From Cupriavidus sp. WGlv3 (lineage in GTDB: Bacteria > Pseudomonadota > Gammaproteobacteria > Burkholderiales > Burkholderiaceae), in NCBI RefSeq assembly GCF_023952475.1, contig NZ_JALHRX010000004.1:310001-374000 (forward strand): DNA of 64,000 nt, read 5' to 3'. The translations under genes and the position numbers were made by a program. This document shows, one piece after another, positions 62,401 to 64,000 of the stretch. Under the pieces are notes generated by a model. The model did not search any database and was not told the DNA's origin. It saw only the letters and a list, made by a program, of their open reading frames with translations. How positions within the stretch are numbered: the first letter of the stretch is position 1; each line of letters opens with the position of its first letter.

Positions 62401-64000
62401 CGACTGGCCATGGCGGCAGCGGCGGAGGTACAGCCAGCCTGATTGCCGCACAGGACGTGACCGTGGGCACGGTCAACGAAACACACACGGCGCAGAGCTG
62501 GTCCCAGACGAACAAGTCCGGTTTCCTGTCGAAGGAGCAGACCACCAAGGCCAGCAGCGAACAGCAGATCATTGCAGTCGGCTCCACCGTCTCGGCCAAC
62601 GCGGTCGCAGGCCACGCCGGCCGGGATCTGGCGATTGCCGGCAGCAATGTGGTCGCCACTGACGACGTGGCACTGCGTGCGAACCGCAATCTCGTCATCG
62701 GCGCGTCCGAAAGCACGGCAACAAGCAGCGCCTCGCAGGAAACCCGCAAGTCGGGGATGCTGTCGAACGGCGGCGCCAGCGTCACCTTCGGCAAGCAACA
62801 GCTCAACGAAAGCCAGACCGCGCAGACGACGTCGCACACCGGCTCAGTGGTGGGTAGCTTGCAGGGTAATGTGAGCTTGAGTGCGGGCGAAGGTTACACG
62901 CAAACTGGCAGCGCAGTGACTGCGATAAAGGGCGACGTGGACATCCGCGCCAAAACGGTGGATATCAACGTGGCGACGGATACGGGGCGGTTCGATCAGG
63001 AAACGCACTTCCGCCAAAGCGGCCTGACCATCGCAGTCTCCAACCCCGTGCTCGCCGCGACGCAAACCGCCGGGCAAATGGCGCATGCGCAGAGCCAGAC
63101 CGATGATCCGCGCATGAAGGCACTGGCCGGTGCAGCAACGGGTCTGGCGGCCAGGAATACCTACGACGCGGTGAGCAAGGACCCGCAGGCTGCTGGCGGC
63201 GTGAACATCAGCATCACCGTCGGTGCCTCAAAGAGCGACAGCATGCAGACGCAAAGCAGCACCACGGCGGTCGGCAGCCAGATTAACGCCGGCGGCAATG
63301 TGCGCATCCGCGCCGAGGGAGCCGGCGAACACAGCAACATCAACGTGGTCGGCAGCGATATCCAGGCGGGCAACAACCTGGTGCTCAAGGCCGAGAACCA
63401 GGTGAACCTGCTGGCCGCCGCGAACACAGCCGAGCAGCACAGCAGCAACCAGAGCGCATCCGGTGGCGTCGGCATTGCCGTGAGCTATGGGTCCAATGGC
63501 GCCGCTTTTGGTGTGACGGCCAACGCTTCGGCAGCGCGCGGCAAGGCCGATGGCAACGACGTGACCTGGACCAACAGCCACGCCACGGCCGGCAATGCGT
63601 TGGTGATCGATTCCGGCGGCGATACCAGCCTGCGCGGCGCCGTCGCGTCCGGCAACCAGGTCATTGCCAACGTGGGCGGCAACCTCAACGTCGAGAGCCT
63701 GCAGGACACCAGCAGGTACGACAGCAAGGATCAGTCAGCCAGCGGTAGTATGACCGTAGGATACGGTGTCTCGGGTAGCGCCAGCGTCAGCCAGCAGAAG
63801 ATCAACAGCGACTTCGCGAGTGTGGGCGAGCAATCCGCCATCCGCGCCGGCAGCGGCGGCTACCAGGTGGATGTCAGCGGCAACACCGACCTCAAGGGCG
63901 GCGTGATCGCGGGTGGCGTGGCGGACAGGAACAGCTTTGCGACCGATACGCTGACCGTCAGCGACATTCAAAACCGTGCCCATTACAGCGCCAGCAGCAT
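56499..64000 (+). CDS. two-partner-secretion exoprotein (TpsA; FhaB/CdiA-like), 3' end beyond the window
   Basis: The frame is open for 2500 codons from the ATG to the right edge without a stop. The first 25 residues (M-N-R-N-L-Y-R-L-V-F-N-A-A-R-G-M-L-V-A-V) are an ESPR extension, with a signal peptide ending near A-R-A-Q (about 71). The TPS domain follows, with N-P-N-L at 140-143 and N-P-N-G-L at 181-185, as needed for recognition by the TpsB pore. After that come long haemagglutinin repeats with D-N-x-G-G/N-T-x-G-T units. A non-repeat segment about 61090-61500 (Y-L-I-A-T-D-A-R-F, F-I-S-S-D-Y-M-L) is a conserved FHA block. The C-terminal toxin, if this is a CdiA, is off the window. No TpsB gene is visible here. 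The ribosome site is weak. Confidence 0.88.
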   Translation, partial: MNRNLYRLVFNAARGMLVAVRECAMGCGKGRQAGSRCAGECAQTASIARFAVPTLALAAWIAAGLPCARAQVIADPNSGANRPTVVQTANGLQQVNITRPSAAGVSTNAYTQFDVPRPGIILNNAPTPVSTRQAGYVNGNPNLLPGGSARIIVNQITGTSPSQLQGYVEVAGPRSEVVIANPNGLVVNGLGFINTSRATLTTAIPMFGGNGSLDAFRVTSGQIAIQGEGMSAANVDQVDLIARAVQANAVLYATQLNVIAGANQVDRATLAATPIASSAAAPALGIDVAQLGGMYASKIMLASTEHGVGVSLRGIAAAQAGELTLTAQGKLVLAGQTNASANLVVYARDGIENSGTTYGAQGVSINTDGVLANSGTLAGQQWLNAYAGSVASTGTLAAGVNADGSTAAPADLTVVATNGALTATGRNQASGNATLQGAGANLAGSQTSAGGNLNLQAGAGKLDLTGADIHAGAALNATAGGALVNDGGQLSSRGGLVLQADSLSNQGGQIVAQQAATLKVAGAVNNTQGTIQANGALSAHAGALDNMAGRIVSLNGDGLSLTTTGALVNAAGTTATGTEGGLIGGNGSVVIDAGALTNHGQINALDDATFDTQAFDNDNGKVTAGGTLSARIAWAATNRLGTLSAATLNLDASALDNAGGHVEADNLAIATRDDLLNRGGIINQYGATGATVHAGGTLDNTQGTIAANGGDLAVSGQTIVNSAGKIQHAGAGLLTVTSEREFSNATGTIETNGALQATAATLDNAGGSISAQDKATIAISGDLLNRYGKLYGKDGLALGSGGQIDNTGGSVQTNGNLSAIAAGKLANANGTLTANDAHGLLDVSAESFDNTRGLLTNAGDGATTVTATHALINTGGTLGGNGDMTVNAQDLVNIAKGSVIASGALALNTTRIVDNSGGQLYGGKGLVLEQADATLVNEGGQIQSATDAFIDVANLNNAGGTIKANQDIAVKGAVSGSGEMTAGHDLALDVAGDYVNDAANRLHADGNMRVAAAGTLTNTGTLAAAGDLTVQGTDVVNAAGADMASTTTTVNATNRLDNAGRIEGDAVQINTATANNAGTIIGNRVTVQGSDIANTGAAALIAAAENLTLYASHSVQNLDGATLYSAGNLQIARDGVRDPATGLLVNQVGTLINRSATIEAEGDIDIAATQVSNTRARIETEAGTPVTSAAQTLVMWNAGMSGSDLNFHESVTFPTWRWSGENASVSASRTYALMQPVSLTVDKSNVARLDAAAQSFTFTQPPVEEYYDATSRVICTDCPPPTVFTRNLTSNPTQYYQSITDNGSTYTITFWPDWDPARHIRPDDVRIRFDLGTDSHDYSEISRTVTTSATTDRLVSASDPAKIQAGGAIRINGNGGTILNQSSIMAAGADLVRSAVGGTVQDAGTALQQSVSTTETSTFYWHQKSGGNSDTQMVPYPTTPQASTTVMALPAIASANQTVQTTAQDIQVTTVNRLGETVTGSGVTGGSATGAQVAGAAGGPGKPLQTLGTASGGIPNLTLPTNGLYHYQTAPGATYLIATDARFTQYSKFISSDYMLGQLGLDPLMLQKRLGDGLYEQKLIRDQVTQLTGRTHLAGYSDQMAQYQALMTNGATYAKAFNLAPGIGLSESQMAQLTTDMVWLVSQEVTLPDGTRQSVLVPKLYLAHSHAVDLTSTGALLTGSQVNLDASADVANSGRIVGDLATQVVGNNIVNRGQIGATGTTVVKAAQDVRNLGGRISGTDTVVSAGRDVINETQTITNQVTMGGHSASGTGVGAVASISGANNVGVLAGRDISMTGGEVDAGGSALLAAGRDLNLGTATAGTTMDSSSRGGQSYYHDQKTVGVGSTVAADGNVVAVAGRDATLTGSTLDAGNNASLVAGRNATVTASLDSNTHSEGSLGGKNAQYTKSSYDEAARGSAVQAGNNATLAAGQAPLAAAVLADNGLRASPEAAAVPAGTGSLAVLGAAITTGHGGSGGGTASLIAAQDVTVGTVNETHTAQSWSQTNKSGFLSKEQTTKASSEQQIIAVGSTVSANAVAGHAGRDLAIAGSNVVATDDVALRANRNLVIGASESTATSSASQETRKSGMLSNGGASVTFGKQQLNESQTAQTTSHTGSVVGSLQGNVSLSAGEGYTQTGSAVTAIKGDVDIRAKTVDINVATDTGRFDQETHFRQSGLTIAVSNPVLAATQTAGQMAHAQSQTDDPRMKALAGAATGLAARNTYDAVSKDPQAAGGVNISITVGASKSDSMQTQSSTTAVGSQINAGGNVRIRAEGAGEHSNINVVGSDIQAGNNLVLKAENQVNLLAAANTAEQHSSNQSASGGVGIAVSYGSNGAAFGVTANASAARGKADGNDVTWTNSHATAGNALVIDSGGDTSLRGAVASGNQVIANVGGNLNVESLQDTSRYDSKDQSASGSMTVGYGVSGSASVSQQKINSDFASVGEQSAIRAGSGGYQVDVSGNTDLKGGVIAGGVADRNSFATDTLTVSDIQNRAHYSASS

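Overview
The window reads as chromosomal DNA of a GC-rich betaproteobacterium, most likely Cupriavidus or a close Burkholderiales relative. I infer this from the codon use, the Bug-type (TctC) binding protein, and steroid genes that resemble those of Comamonas testosteroni as well as the actinobacterial HIP (hexahydroindanone propionate) genes. No tRNA, rRNA, CRISPR array or insertion sequence was seen.

About 38 kb (857-39115) is a steroid catabolism locus. A minus-strand set (SDR, HSL-type esterase, degenerate RibBA) diverges from a TeiR/TesR-like LuxR regulator. Next come an LLM flavin oxidoreductase and a plus-strand operon (7292-16477): HsaA/HsaB-type 3-HSA hydroxylase, two FAD steroid dehydrogenases, a 3beta/17beta-HSD-like SDR, a KshB-type reductase, a FadD3-type CoA ligase and an NTF2-fold protein. 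After a divergently oriented SDR, a second operon (17698-32284) carries the TesB/HsaC extradiol dioxygenase and nearly the whole ring C/D pathway: IpdA, IpdB, an enoyl-CoA hydratase, IpdC, EchA20, two heteromeric acyl-CoA dehydrogenase pairs, FadA6, an SDR, IpdF, a MaoC hydratase and a thiolase. It is followed by a YCF48-like protein, an MMPL/RND transporter, a flavin/Fe-S oxidoreductase, KshA and an HsdA-type 3alpha-hydroxysteroid dehydrogenase.

From 39186 to 49996 lies a sulfatase module: two exported type I sulfatases with C-S-P-T-R active sites, a second TeiR-like regulator, a DUF1254/DUF1214 protein, an anaerobic sulfatase-maturating radical SAM enzyme and a DUF1329 protein. The first sulfatase seems frameshifted near its C-terminus. 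An 18-bp element, TAGTCC-N3-CRGACGATG, stands 60-120 bp before nine transcription units and joins the steroid and sulfatase genes into one candidate regulon. The simplest reading is that sulfated steroids are desulfated in the periplasm and then degraded.

From 50180 to 55420 there is a separate acid-activation and beta-oxidation group: a PimC/PimD-type acyl-CoA dehydrogenase pair, a divergent acyl-CoA synthetase and a Bug binding protein. None of these has the shared element. After an AT-rich intergenic stretch come a small lipoprotein-like gene and the first 7.5 kb of a giant two-partner-secretion (FhaB/CdiA-like) exoprotein that runs off the right edge.
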